A DNA stretch of 38,196 bases from Spirochaetales bacterium (GTDB lineage Bacteria > Spirochaetota > Spirochaetia > UBA9216), in contig JAEINK010000050.1 of assembly GCA_016342585.1 (NCBI GenBank), forward strand, positions 1 to 38,196, in the 5' to 3' direction. Below the pieces are notes generated by a model that saw nothing but the letters and a program-made list of their open reading frames with translations, did not search any database and had not been told where the DNA came from. Position numbers and translations under genes: made by a program. How positions within the stretch are numbered: position 1 is the first letter of the stretch; every line of letters starts with the position of its first letter. Of this stretch, positions 1-8,968 are shown piece after piece.

Positions 1-71
1 AGGATGGGTGTGGAGTACAAAAAAGACAAAAAATGTAGGTTTATATAGTGTTGAAAGATGGGAAATCGTTA
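1..71. repeat. 71-bp inverted repeat, left copy (matches 38125-38195)
   Basis: Bases 1-71 are identical to the reverse complement of 38125-38195, and the match stops abruptly after base 71. In the right copy the repeat is the upstream region plus the first codons (ATG GGA AAT CGT) of the lipoprotein gene at 37770-38138. In the left copy the same start codon (58-60) is followed after four codons by a stop and by the 3' end of an unrelated gene. The right copy therefore looks native and the left copy looks like a junction. A chimeric or assembly-graph origin is as likely as a natural repeat. Confidence 0.9.
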
Positions 72-962
72 ATTAACTGCGTCGTAATAATCACTCTCTT
101 TTAAATTAAAATATTCAATTGGATCCATTCCACCATAGTCAGGTTCATCTTCATCGTAAGCAGCCCTGGCGGGAATAACAGTATTGGTATTATAATCAAG
201 GGCATCCCAGATAAAAAAACCTCCCGTAATAGCAGCAGCGGAACCAACAATTAAAGATGTGAAGGCTCCTATTTTTCTTCCTCTGGACAGAGATCTTTTT
301 TCAGGTTCAGACTCTTCAAAGAGATCCGGGATGCTCCTATCGACTTGATTTTCTTTTACAACTTCACCATTTTCTGTAATGGGGGTTTCTTCTATTACCT
401 TTTCCTGAATGGTCCTCTCACCCGGGGTGTCGCTTTCTGAATCCTTTTCTGATTCAACCGAAGGGGCAGTAATATTGGCCACAGCCGCTCCTGAAGGTTC
501 ATCAAGAGTACATAGTTCACCTGCCAGTCCATCCATATTATCAAGGAGTTCATCGAGGTCAGAATATAATCCTCTGGCTGTATTGATAGTTTTAGAGGAT
601 TCGGTTTCGAGGATTCTGGTGTTCAGGATGTATCGCGAGCCGACCTTGCTTATATCCCCTACGACAATATATTCAGCAGCCAGGAGTTTACCAATTTCGA
701 GCTGACAGGATTCATCGGAACATCCGGAGTTGGAAAATTGCAGCTCCTCTAAAATGACATCGCGCTGCCCCTTATCTATGACCTGATATTTACCTGTCTC
801 AAATATGGCAGAGGACATAAAAGAGACTATGGCGCTCATATCACCAACAGAGATATTGGATACGGAAAAATCGAGGACAGTCAGGATTGGACGTTCTTCG
901 GCGGGAAGTATTGCACTTATCAAAATGATGAAAAGCAGAGCTGAAATGATTTGTCGTCTCAT
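69..962 (-). CDS. CsgG/LpoB-like periplasmic protein, 3'-truncated
   Basis: The protein starts with a hydrophobic signal segment (about residues 1-22). An N-terminal domain of the CsgG / penicillin-binding-protein-activator type follows (about 25-150), with the pattern ILTVLDFSV ... GKYQVIDKGQRD ... EYIVVGDISKVGSRYIL. These domains bind peptidoglycan-associated partners or help form secretion complexes. An acidic linker and one predicted membrane segment (about 225-250) come next. I chose the ATG at 962 because AAGGGG lies the right distance upstream; the in-frame GTG at 968 abuts that ribosome site. The reading frame ends inside the inverted repeat at 1-71, so the natural C-terminus is probably missing. 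Fold recognition is fairly safe; the specific role is unknown. Confidence 0.7.
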   Translation of the reverse strand: MRRQIISALLFIILISAILPAEERPILTVLDFSVSNISVGDMSAIVSFMSSAIFETGKYQVIDKGQRDVILEELQFSNSGCSDESCQLEIGKLLAAEYIVVGDISKVGSRYILNTRILETESSKTINTARGLYSDLDELLDNMDGLAGELCTLDEPSGAAVANITAPSVESEKDSESDTPGERTIQEKVIEETPITENGEVVKENQVDRSIPDLFEESEPEKRSLSRGRKIGAFTSLIVGSAAAITGGFFIWDALDYNTNTVIPARAAYDEDEPDYGGMDPIEYFNLKESDYYDAVN

Positions 963-1090
963 ATTCACCCCTTTCTATATCTTATATTTTAAATCATATA
1001 ACAGAAGTGATCAATTTTTTTATTTTTTTTAATAAAACAATAGGTTTAACCGGTGGTTTCTGTCTATATATCAAAGTAATAGAAAAAATA

Positions 1091-1819
1091 TTATTCTTTC
1101 CTTATCTTTTCAAGTTCATCAGCCATGACTTCCCTGGAACTTTTTGCCAGTTCGGCAGGACTCGTCCCCTTTTCAACTGGAATCGGGGGCATGATTCTGA
1201 TAATAATATCCCTTCTGCCGTTTACTATAAATCCTTTTCTTGGAAGGATCTGGTAGGGACCGTCTATTACCACCGGAAGCAAAGGTGTCCCTGTGGAGGA
1301 TGCTGATCGAAACGCTCCCTTTTTAAAATCGAGGAGATTTCCATCTTTTGTCCTGGTTCCTTCGGGGAAGACAAGAAGAGAATCACCCGAGCCAATAATC
1401 TTTTCCATCCGACGAATGGCATTCATCTGGCTTTTCAGGTTTTTCCTGTCCACAAGGAGGTGGCCGCTCAGAAAGAGGTTCCACCCGACTATGGGGACGA
1501 AAGCGAGAACTTTTTTCCCGATCATCTTTACCGGATAAAAAAGCCTGAAGGCTATGAGAATATCTATCAGAGACTGGTGATTCATGATCACCACATGAGA
1601 TTTATTGTAATCAAGGTTTTCACGGCCGGATATTTTAACATGCCATAATGGGCTTAAGGCGAGGGCCAGCCAGCACCAGAGACCGGAATGGAAATGCATA
1701 ATTCTCCGCCTTTTATCGAAAAGAGCTGTAAGTATAAAAAGTATTATTTGAAAAGGGATGAAAAGAACAAAACATAGTACGATTTCAAACCATGTAAAAA
1801 TTGACATTAATGCGATCAA
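1091..1819 (-). CDS. plsC: 1-acyl-sn-glycerol-3-phosphate acyltransferase (PlsC family)
   Basis: A 242-residue membrane acyltransferase that would add the second acyl chain to lysophosphatidic acid, giving phosphatidic acid for phospholipid synthesis. The N-terminus is hydrophobic (about 5-35). The catalytic NHX4D motif is present as NHQSLID (His81, Asp86), and the glycerophosphate-binding motif FPEGTR is at about 151-156. The length is normal for the family. The start is a TTG at 1819, preceded at good spacing by AAAGGAG; the next in-frame ATG (MSIFTW) is too far from that site. The gene is followed by a 120-bp AT-rich gap before the CsgG-like gene. Family assignment is firm; the exact acyl acceptor is inferred. 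Confidence 0.88.
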   Translation of the reverse strand: MIALMSIFTWFEIVLCFVLFIPFQIILFILTALFDKRRRIMHFHSGLWCWLALALSPLWHVKISGRENLDYNKSHVVIMNHQSLIDILIAFRLFYPVKMIGKKVLAFVPIVGWNLFLSGHLLVDRKNLKSQMNAIRRMEKIIGSGDSLLVFPEGTRTKDGNLLDFKKGAFRSASSTGTPLLPVVIDGPYQILPRKGFIVNGRRDIIIRIMPPIPVEKGTSPAELAKSSREVMADELEKIRKE

Positions 1820-1911
1820 ATCAGAACTCCTTTAGTAAGAACTATACACTGATTTCCATCCTTTTGCTACCATTCTTCCATCTCGCCCTATTTCAGTATA
1901 AGATGTGAAGG

Positions 1912-4428
1912 ATGAATTATTCCGATTATCCTGTTTCATCAATCATACCTGAATTGATAGAAACGCTCGCTGAAAACAGGCTTGCCGTTCTTGAAGCACC
2001 ACCAGGTGCCGGTAAATCCACAATATTGCCTCCCCTTCTTACCAAGGAAACATGGAGTCAGGGCAAGGTGATTTACCTCCTTCAACCCAGAAGGAGTGCC
2101 GCCAGATCCGTCGCTCATCGAATCAGGGAGATAGCCCCTACCCTCAAGGTAGGACTGTTAACACGCACAGACAAGTCCATGCCCGCCTCCCCCGCTATTA
2201 TCGTTATGACCGAGGGTGTCTATCTGAACAGGCTGATCGCAAACCCCGAGCAGACCCAAACAGCGATGGTTATCTTCGATGAATTTCATGAACAATCCAT
2301 AAATACACACACTGCTTTGGCTCTAACATTGAACTGCATGGATCTTGTGAATGAAGATCTGAAAATTCTCATCATGTCTGCCACCCTGGATATTGAACCG
2401 CTCAAAACTATTTTAGATAAAGGGTCCACTTTTCTGAAAAGTGACGGTAAGATGTACCCCGTCAGTCTTGAATATAAGCCATTCCTGCAGGATCGTAACA
2501 GGCACAGTACCTCAGGATTTTCCATTTCCGACCACAGTGCCGCGGTTTGCCTGAATGAGGCCCCTTCCGAGGCGGGGTCCATACTGATATTCCTCCCCGG
2601 TGAAGCTGAAATAAACAGGTGCAGGCAGGTTCTATCAGCAGATAAAAGGATTCCCGAAGATATGGATATATTTCCACTTTATGGCCGGCTCTCATCGGCA
2701 GAACAGCAAAAGGCCATTCGGCCGCCTGCAAAGGGAAGACGAAAGATTGTCATAGCCACAAATACGGCAGAAACAAGTATTACCATAGAGGGAATCACCC
2801 TTGTCATCGATTCCGGCCTGAAAAAACAGATGATCTACCATACGGCATCAGGTCTTTCCCGTTTGGAAATCACGGGGATCTCCCAGGCGTCTGCCTCTCA
2901 AAGGGCAGGTCGTGCGGGGAGAACCGGGCCGGGCCGTTGTATAAGGCTGTGGGATTCGCGGGAGAGATTGATGGAAACCGATGTACCCGAGATATTGAGA
3001 ACAGACCTCTCCGTTCTCATCCTTTCCCTGGCAGCCTGGGGAGATTCCGACCCAACATCTTACCGCTGGCCCTTTCAGCCGGAAGAAAACAGAATTAAGG
3101 AAGGGAAAGCCCTCCTTGAACGCCTCGGGGCTTTGGATTCCGGGGGCAATATTACACCGGAAGGCAGAAGGATCCACCGTATGCCCCTCCATCCAAGACT
3201 GGCTTCCATGGTCAGGGATAAAACAACCGCCCTTCTTGCGGCCCTCCTGGAAAATGGAGACCCTTTTTTACAAGAGAGGAGTGTTTCAGGGGGACCTTTT
3301 ATTGACCCAAAATTAGTACAACTCAAAGAAGCCTGGCACAGTCTGGATACGGCGGGTACTCTTCCATTTTACCTGAAAGAGAAACTGAAATATAGTCTGA
3401 CCCTGCAGATAATACAGGATGCCAGGCGAATTGAAAAACTTATAAATGCCCCTTCCGTCCCGGATGGTCTCAGGATGCCGGCGCTTCTATCAGCCTATCC
3501 TGAACGGCTGGGTCGACTGCTGGAAGAGGATATCTATCAGCTTGTGAATGGAAAACAGATGCGCCTCAATGGACCTGCCGGAACAGCCCTTCCGAAATGG
3601 ATCGCCGCCGCAGATTGCCGGGATGCTCCTCCCGGGTCAAAATATGGGTACGGGAAAATATTCCTCTGTGATGTCCTGGATGAAAAAGAAGTGGATGCCT
3701 ATCTTAAGGTAAAACAGATAACCGAATTTGAAATTCTTATCGAGAAGAATCATGAGTTAAAGGCAAGGAAAATATCAGGACTTGGACGTTTGATAATTAA
3801 TGAACAGCCAGTAGCCCTTTCGTCAATTCCGGATGCTGTGGGACGACTTCTGGAAGCTGTAAAAAAAGAAGGCGAAAAGGCCCTTCCCTGGACAAAAGAA
3901 TCGGCTGCGTTTCGCGACAGGCTTTCATTTATTTTTAGATCTCAAGGGGTCCCCTGGCCGGATGTTTCTGATGAAGCATTGCTTTCATCGATCGGGAACT
4001 GGCTGCCGGGATTCACAGGACGAAATATCACCAGAAGAAGTCTTGCAGAACTACCGATGAAAAAGGTCCTCCGCTCTCTCATTCCCTGGGAGGCTGGGGA
4101 TCCCGATAAGGTTGCCCCCGAATCTTTTATGCTCCCCAGCGGCACATCGAGACGAATCCAATATTACCCAGATAAATGTCTCCTTTCAGCCAGAATTCAG
4201 CAGCTTTTCGGTCTTGAATCCACCCCTCTGATCTGTGGAAAACCACTGGAAATAGAACTCCTCTCCCCGGCAGGACGCCCCCAGCAGATTACTTCGGACC
4301 TCACTTCCTTCTGGAAGAGCACATACCCCGAGGTGAAGAAAGAGTTAAAAGGACGATATCCAAAACACTATTGGCCGGAGGACCCTGCTGCTGCCAGCGC
4401 AACAGACAGGGTCCGGCCCGTTAAATGA
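1912..4428 (+). CDS. hrpB: ATP-dependent RNA helicase HrpB
   Basis: An 838-residue DEAH/RHA superfamily 2 helicase. Walker A is APPGAGKST (about 29-37). The DEAH-box variant is DEFH (about 123-126), as usual in HrpB. SATLD, the TNTAETSITIEGI segment and QRAGRAGR (around residue 328) give motifs III, V and VI. The helicase-associated HA2 region and the HrpB-specific C-terminal domain follow, so the length fits the family. The cellular substrate of HrpB is poorly known; RNA processing is the usual assumption. The ATG at 1912 has GAAGG immediately upstream, an awkward spacing, but the N-terminus aligns with what is usual for HrpB. It is transcribed divergently from plsC and convergently with the acyl-CoA ligase, only 4 bp away at its 3' end. 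Confidence 0.93.
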   Translation: MNYSDYPVSSIIPELIETLAENRLAVLEAPPGAGKSTILPPLLTKETWSQGKVIYLLQPRRSAARSVAHRIREIAPTLKVGLLTRTDKSMPASPAIIVMTEGVYLNRLIANPEQTQTAMVIFDEFHEQSINTHTALALTLNCMDLVNEDLKILIMSATLDIEPLKTILDKGSTFLKSDGKMYPVSLEYKPFLQDRNRHSTSGFSISDHSAAVCLNEAPSEAGSILIFLPGEAEINRCRQVLSADKRIPEDMDIFPLYGRLSSAEQQKAIRPPAKGRRKIVIATNTAETSITIEGITLVIDSGLKKQMIYHTASGLSRLEITGISQASASQRAGRAGRTGPGRCIRLWDSRERLMETDVPEILRTDLSVLILSLAAWGDSDPTSYRWPFQPEENRIKEGKALLERLGALDSGGNITPEGRRIHRMPLHPRLASMVRDKTTALLAALLENGDPFLQERSVSGGPFIDPKLVQLKEAWHSLDTAGTLPFYLKEKLKYSLTLQIIQDARRIEKLINAPSVPDGLRMPALLSAYPERLGRLLEEDIYQLVNGKQMRLNGPAGTALPKWIAAADCRDAPPGSKYGYGKIFLCDVLDEKEVDAYLKVKQITEFEILIEKNHELKARKISGLGRLIINEQPVALSSIPDAVGRLLEAVKKEGEKALPWTKESAAFRDRLSFIFRSQGVPWPDVSDEALLSSIGNWLPGFTGRNITRRSLAELPMKKVLRSLIPWEAGDPDKVAPESFMLPSGTSRRIQYYPDKCLLSARIQQLFGLESTPLICGKPLEIELLSPAGRPQQITSDLTSFWKSTYPEVKKELKGRYPKHYWPEDPAAASATDRVRPVK

Positions 4429-4432
4429 TTTT

Positions 4433-6352
4433 TTAGAGGTCGAAAAGTTCTTTTACGACAGCCCGATTACCATCGTTAAAAAATTCCGATTCCTCCCCAT
4501 ACATAGCTTCGATTCTATCTTTGTAAAACTCTGCCACCTTGAAACGGACAAGCTTCATGGTTGAGTTGATCAGCTTCTGTTCTTCACTGAAAGGTTCCTT
4601 GAGAATACTCATGGTGTGGGGGATCCATTGTGACGGGATGGTACAATTGTTATTTTTAAAACTGTATAGGGATTCATATATTGCCTTGAGAACTTGATCA
4701 ACCTCGGTTAGTCCATCCCTCTTAATGATAGATTTCACCTCCGATTCATTTAAGGTAACAAGAGCAGTGGTAAATTTCCGCTGTTCATTGTAGGCCATTA
4801 TCTGGTTGACAACCGTACTGTTGTTAATGACAGCCTCTTCAATCTCCTCCGGGGAGTACTTTTCACCGTCACTGGCGATAAGAAGGGCTTTAGCCCGCCC
4901 TACGATAACAAGGAATCCATCGGGGTCTTTATACCCAAGGTCACCCGTCCATAACCAGCCGTCCCTAAGGGCTTTAGCCGTCTCTTCCTCATTCTTGAAG
5001 TACCCCTTCATCACATTCCCACCGCGAATCACCAGTTCACCTGTCACTCCCGGAGGAGCCTCTTCTGTATCACTTTTCATAATTTTGGTCTCGATGGAAG
5101 GGAGAATCACTCCGGAAGTTCCAAATTTATGTTTTTTAGGTGTATTGGTACAGATGATGGGTGCCGCTTCGGTTAATCCATACCCCTGATAAACAGGAAC
5201 ACCGATAGCATTAAAAAATTTCTGCTGTTTCACCTCTAACAGGGCCCCCCCACCCACACAGAATTTTATTTCATCACCGAAAACCTTCCTCAAATTGGGG
5301 AATATCAAAATGGAAGCCAGTTTATAAGGGAAAAAGCATTTTAATTTTGTGCTAAAAGGGATCTTTTCATTCCCATCTCCGTAATATGCTATTCCGCATT
5401 CCAAGCTCTTCAGAAATATCTTATTGATAAGGCCACCCTTTTCAGCAACGCCAGCCATCATTTTCTTCATGAAGTTTCCGGTAATTGCAGGAACGGTGAG
5501 GGTAAAGTAGGAGTTTCTCTCCTTCAGATTTACAGGAATATTCCTTAAAGTACTCAGACCACCCTTTCGGGCATCAACAAAACTCAAAGAGAGTCCACGG
5601 AGAAGGCCGACATAGAGACCGACAGTATGAGCGAAGGAGTGGTCGAGGGGAAGCATGATTAAAATGCTGACCCCAATGGGAAGGGGCAGAGTTTCATCTG
5701 CATCGTGGGAATTTACCCAGTAATTTTTATGAGTGAGCATGATCCCTTTGGGATTCCCCGTTGTTCCGGAGGTATAGGAGATGGTAACCGTATCATCTTC
5801 AGATATGTCAGCTACTCTTTTATCAAGTTCTTTCTGAAATTCACCCCTTGCGGCAGCGCCCTCTTTGATCATATCGTCAAAATGAACAATCTCCCGGCCG
5901 ATTTCATAGCCATACTTGTTGGCGGTTTCATCGGCTGATTTTCTATAATTCGAAAGGAGGACCACAAGGGGTTTATGATCGAGATCCTCCATGACTGATA
6001 GAAATTTGTCCAGTGTATTCTCGGTCACCAGGATAGCCTTCGATTCGGAATGGTTCAGTCGGAAGGGAATTTCTCCAGGCATCAGCTTTATGGTGATAGG
6101 TACCGAAACACATCCCGCCATGAGTATGCCGAACTCTCCTGTTATCCAGTTGTTTCGTCCCTCTGCCAGGATGGTAATGGCCTCACTCTTCATAAATCCC
6201 CTTTTTATTAGGGAGAGAGCAAAGTTTTCAGCCTCCTCTTTTGCCTGCTTGAATGATAATGAAACCCATCCGGAATCTTCCTTTTGTGAAAGATAGGGCA
6301 TATTACCGAATTTTTCAGATGCATCATTGAGCATTGTTATAACTGTCTGCAT
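4433..6352 (-). CDS. Long-chain-fatty-acid--CoA ligase (AMP-forming)
   Basis: This activates fatty acids by adenylation followed by thioesterification to CoA. The AMP-binding P-loop-like motif YTSGTTGNPKG lies at about 193-203. YQGYGLTEAAP is the second adenylate-forming motif, and GWLWTGDLGYKDPDGFLVIVGR carries the ATP-ribose Asp and hinge region. The lysine-bearing A10 motif typical of short-chain ligases is not obvious, as in FadD15/LACS-type enzymes. I placed the start at the ATG at 6352 because GGAG lies 7 nt upstream; the in-frame TTG at 6364 overlaps that site. Substrate chain length is inferred from overall resemblance to bacterial and eukaryotic LACS proteins. A UspA gene lies upstream on the same strand. 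Confidence 0.88.
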   Translation of the reverse strand: MQTVITMLNDASEKFGNMPYLSQKEDSGWVSLSFKQAKEEAENFALSLIKRGFMKSEAITILAEGRNNWITGEFGILMAGCVSVPITIKLMPGEIPFRLNHSESKAILVTENTLDKFLSVMEDLDHKPLVVLLSNYRKSADETANKYGYEIGREIVHFDDMIKEGAAARGEFQKELDKRVADISEDDTVTISYTSGTTGNPKGIMLTHKNYWVNSHDADETLPLPIGVSILIMLPLDHSFAHTVGLYVGLLRGLSLSFVDARKGGLSTLRNIPVNLKERNSYFTLTVPAITGNFMKKMMAGVAEKGGLINKIFLKSLECGIAYYGDGNEKIPFSTKLKCFFPYKLASILIFPNLRKVFGDEIKFCVGGGALLEVKQQKFFNAIGVPVYQGYGLTEAAPIICTNTPKKHKFGTSGVILPSIETKIMKSDTEEAPPGVTGELVIRGGNVMKGYFKNEEETAKALRDGWLWTGDLGYKDPDGFLVIVGRAKALLIASDGEKYSPEEIEEAVINNSTVVNQIMAYNEQRKFTTALVTLNESEVKSIIKRDGLTEVDQVLKAIYESLYSFKNNNCTIPSQWIPHTMSILKEPFSEEQKLINSTMKLVRFKVAEFYKDRIEAMYGEESEFFNDGNRAVVKELFDL

Positions 6353-6408
6353 TATTTTCTCCAAATTGTTTATGTGTAAATTTATTTTTTGACTTACCTA
6401 CAATTTTA

Positions 6409-6888
6409 TTAATCGATTTCAGGGACCAGTAGTATCGGGCAGGAACAATGCCTGAGAACTGCCTCTTCGGGTTTATCAGATAAAAGGCTTGAGAAAAATC
6501 CTCTTCTATGGGAGCCCATGATAATCAGATCAGTTTTCAACTCCTGAACAGCCTTCTCAATTTCAATAGCGGCATCCCCCTGAATAAGCCGTATTTCCAC
6601 ATCCAGCCCCTTGGCTTCCAATTGTTTCTTTAGGACTTTCATGGCATGAAGATCATTTTCAAGATGAATAGATTCGATCTCCTGATTTATGCTGGCATAC
6701 TCACCAAACCCGAGGAAACCGCCATACCCCAAACCAGGCGAAACATAGGCATATCCACTAATAGGAGGTTCGGAATGAAGCAAATAGATAGAACTATTTT
6801 CAACTTTTGCAAACTCTGCGGTATAATCAAGGACTCGACCGGTATTTTCTGAAAAATCAAGAACAGTAAGAATACTTTTTATCTTCAT
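6409..6888 (-). CDS. Universal stress protein, UspA family
   Basis: A single 159-residue UspA domain beginning with the typical first strand and Asp loop (ILTVLDFS) and ending with CPILLVPE. The usual ATP-binding signature G-x2-G-x9-G-S/T is degenerate here. The segment reads MGSHRRGFFSSLLSDK, so the second and third glycines are replaced by Arg and Asp. The protein may therefore not bind ATP, resembling the UspA rather than the UspFG type. An insertion rich in Gly and Tyr (about 45-65) separates the first strand-helix unit from the rest. A strong ribosome site (GGGGG) precedes the ATG. It may be cotranscribed with the acyl-CoA ligase 56 bp downstream. Confidence 0.87.
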   Translation of the reverse strand: MKIKSILTVLDFSENTGRVLDYTAEFAKVENSSIYLLHSEPPISGYAYVSPGLGYGGFLGFGEYASINQEIESIHLENDLHAMKVLKKQLEAKGLDVEIRLIQGDAAIEIEKAVQELKTDLIIMGSHRRGFFSSLLSDKPEEAVLRHCSCPILLVPEID

Positions 6889-6996
6889 AATATCCCCCTG
6901 AAACTATTATAATATCTGGTCGCACTGATGGCAATTCAATTTTGATCTGAATTTTTAGCAGAATGTTATTTTTTTTAACTATTCCAAATGTTTCTA

Positions 6997-7025
6997 TTGA
7001 TAAGAACATCGTACTGGTGTATAGT
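6997..7025 (+). promoter_or_regulatory. sigma-70-type promoter of trpB
   Basis: TTGATA (6997-7002) and TATAGT (7020-7025) are separated by exactly 17 bp. They lie 31 bp upstream of the chosen trpB start. No other gene on this strand is near, so this is the natural trpB promoter. Confidence 0.6.
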
Positions 7026-7035
7026 AACACTATAC
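7019..7035. promoter_or_regulatory. Operator-like dyad over the trpB -10 box
   Basis: GTATAGT (7019-7025), AAC, then ACTATAC (7029-7035) form a perfect 7-bp inverted repeat. It covers the -10 hexamer and the likely transcription start, where a repressor would block initiation. A tryptophan-responsive repressor such as TrpR is the obvious candidate, but no regulator gene lies nearby. Confidence 0.45.
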
Positions 7036-7056
7036 CAAGAGAAAAGGATGAAATCA

Positions 7057-8268
7057 ATGAATAACTATTTTAAGACAATTCCAGATAATAAAGGTTTTTT
7101 TAAAGAATATGGAGGAAGTTTCATTCCTCCCGAACTCCAGACTGAGATGGATAAGATCACAGAGGCTTATTATGCCATAAGCAAGTCACATGAATTTATT
7201 TCTGAATTGAGAAGTATCAGAAAACATTTTCAGGGAAGACCAACCCCCGTCTATTTTGCCAGAACCCTTTCAAATGAGTATGGTGGGAGAATCTATCTTA
7301 AAAGAGAAGATCTTAATCATACAGGAGCGCATAAACTCAATCACTGTATGGGAGAGGCACTGCTTGCCAAACACCTTGGAAAGAAAAAGCTCATCGCTGA
7401 AACGGGAGCAGGTCAGCATGGTGTTGCCCTTGCCACAGCAGCTGCCTATTTCGGTCTCGAATGTGAGATTCATATGGGTGAAGTGGATATTGCCAAAGAA
7501 CACCCCAATGTTGTCCGCATGAATATATTAGGAGCCAAGGTTGTTCCTGTAACTTTCGGTCTGCGAACACTCAAAGAGGCTGTTGATTCCGCCTTTGGTG
7601 CCTACCTTGCCGATCCTGTCAACTCAATTTATTGTATTGGTTCCGTTGTCGGTCCTCACCCCTTCCCCATGATGGTAAGAGATTTCCAGAGGGTTGTGGG
7701 AATTGAAGCAAAAGAGCAGTTTTACGATATGACAGGAGAACTTCCTGACTCAGTTGTTGCCTGTGTCGGTGGTGGAAGTAATGCCATGGGTATTTTCTCT
7801 GCTTTCCTTGATGATAAGGATACGAGATTAGTGGGTGTTGAACCTGCCGGAAGATCTCTTAAAAAAGGTGACCATGCTGCGACAATCACATATGGAAAGC
7901 CCGGTCTCATTCATGGTTTTAAATGTTACCTCCTTCAGGATGAAAAAGGCGAACCTGATCCTGTTTACTCAATTGCGAGCGGTCTGGATTATCCTGGTGT
8001 CGGCCCCGAACATTCTATGCTCAAGGACACAGGCCGTGTTGAATATACATCGGCTAATGACAAGGAGACTCTGGATGCCTTCTTTGAGTTGAGCAAAAAA
8101 GAGGGAATTATACCTGCCCTTGAATCAGCCCATGCCGTTGCACATGCCATAAAAATGGCTCAGGAAGATCCCCGAAAATCTATTCTTGTAAACTTAAGCG
8201 GCAGGGGAGATAAAGATATTGATTTTGTTGTAGAAAATTACGGAAAAGAGTACGGAATCGAACTGTAA
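7057..8268 (+). CDS. trpB: Tryptophan synthase beta chain, standing alone
   Basis: A PLP enzyme that condenses indole with serine to give tryptophan. The PLP lysine is Lys93 in HTGAHKLN, the catalytic glutamate is Glu115 in LIAETGAGQ, and the phosphate-binding loop is [10 protein letters not shown]. The usual C-terminal NLSGRGDKD is present. I start at 7057 because AAAAGGA sits 8 nt upstream; the frame is open further upstream to 6988, but that would place the promoter inside the gene. The result is 403 residues, normal for TrpB. No trpA or other trp gene is adjacent, so it may salvage indole or pair with a distant TrpA. A promoter with an overlapping dyad precedes it and a strong terminator follows. 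Confidence 0.93.
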   Translation: MNNYFKTIPDNKGFFKEYGGSFIPPELQTEMDKITEAYYAISKSHEFISELRSIRKHFQGRPTPVYFARTLSNEYGGRIYLKREDLNHTGAHKLNHCMGEALLAKHLGKKKLIAETGAGQHGVALATAAAYFGLECEIHMGEVDIAKEHPNVVRMNILGAKVVPVTFGLRTLKEAVDSAFGAYLADPVNSIYCIGSVVGPHPFPMMVRDFQRVVGIEAKEQFYDMTGELPDSVVACVGGGSNAMGIFSAFLDDKDTRLVGVEPAGRSLKKGDHAATITYGKPGLIHGFKCYLLQDEKGEPDPVYSIASGLDYPGVGPEHSMLKDTGRVEYTSANDKETLDAFFELSKKEGIIPALESAHAVAHAIKMAQEDPRKSILVNLSGRGDKDIDFVVENYGKEYGIEL

Positions 8269-8289
8269 AGTTCTATCGCTTCATTTTAT

Positions 8290-8320
8290 GGGTGTCATCG
8301 AAGGATGACACCCCTTTTTT
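8290..8320 (+). terminator. Rho-independent terminator of trpB
   Basis: A perfect 10-bp stem (GGGTGTCATC / GATGACACCC) with a GAAG loop is followed by CTTTTTT. It lies 22 bp after the trpB stop codon. Confidence 0.93.
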
Positions 8321-8338
8321 ATTGCAAATATTGAAAAC

Positions 8339-8839
8339 CTAAAAAGGAACAAACTCCTGGGCATCAAACCAGTACTGTCTGGATTCTTCCTGTATTTTCA
8401 GAAGTTCATCATAGTGATCTTTTTCCCAGTCACAGAGAAAATCAAACAACTCCTTGACGGCAGGATCATTTGCCTCTTCAGCACTCTTTCGGTAGTGTTC
8501 TATGGCAGAATACTCAAGCAGTATAGCCGTTGTAATCGCTGTGGAAAGATGCTGATCCTCTCCTATCATCCGTAAAAAATCATCTGTGATTATAGTACTG
8601 CCTGCTGCCGGTTTACTGACATTTACTGCAAAACTCAGCATTGAGAACTCATCCTCTGTTAATTTTTTATAAAATTCAAGAAGCCAATTGTAATGGAGTT
8701 TTTCCTCTTCGGCCTGTTTAAGAAAAAAAGCTTTTACTTCTCCGTCACAGAGAGCAGCCGCACCATTATAAACCGTGATCCCTTCCATCTCGCCTTTTAT
8801 ACCCATTGCCAGGGCATTCAGCACACTGTCTTTAGCCAT
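8339..8839 (-). CDS. Rubrerythrin-like ferritin-family diiron protein
   Basis: A 166-residue four-helix protein with the ligand pattern of ferritin-like diiron sites: Glu17, EKLH (Glu46, His49), Glu109 in LLEYSAIEHY and EKDH (Glu139, His142). It lacks the C-terminal rubredoxin CxxC pair of classical rubrerythrin, so any electron donor must be separate. Such proteins usually reduce peroxide in anaerobes or microaerophiles, which fits an anaerobic spirochaete. An AGGAGG ribosome site precedes the ATG. It is convergent with trpB, whose terminator separates them. The ferritin-like fold is well supported; peroxidase activity is inferred. Confidence 0.8.
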   Translation of the reverse strand: MAKDSVLNALAMGIKGEMEGITVYNGAAALCDGEVKAFFLKQAEEEKLHYNWLLEFYKKLTEDEFSMLSFAVNVSKPAAGSTIITDDFLRMIGEDQHLSTAITTAILLEYSAIEHYRKSAEEANDPAVKELFDFLCDWEKDHYDELLKIQEESRQYWFDAQEFVPF

Positions 8840-8890
8840 AACATCCTCCTGATCTAATTCTAACAGAATCTTTACATGTATTCCCGATTA

Positions 8891-8938
8891 AAACAAAAAA
8901 AAACGGACAGTTAAGATGATAAACATCAAAACTGTCCG
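8891..8938 (-). terminator. Rho-independent terminator of the 48-aa gene
   Basis: On the minus strand CGGACAGTT pairs perfectly with AACTGTCCG (8904-8912 and 8930-8938) and is followed by nine T residues. It lies just after the small gene at 8969-9115 and so supports that gene as a separate transcript. Confidence 0.85.
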
Positions 8939-8968
8939 GTAATCAAACTAAAAATAGATTCCTTTCAT

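Noticed and set aside
1007..1306. Plus-strand ORF over the PlsC 3' end and intergenic DNA
   Set aside because: It is the antisense of a well-supported gene, has low-complexity sequence and no ribosome site.
6889..7056. T-box or trp attenuator leader upstream of trpB
   Set aside because: The transcript leader after the promoter is only about 25 nt, with no Trp codon run, no T-box core and no terminator/antiterminator pair.
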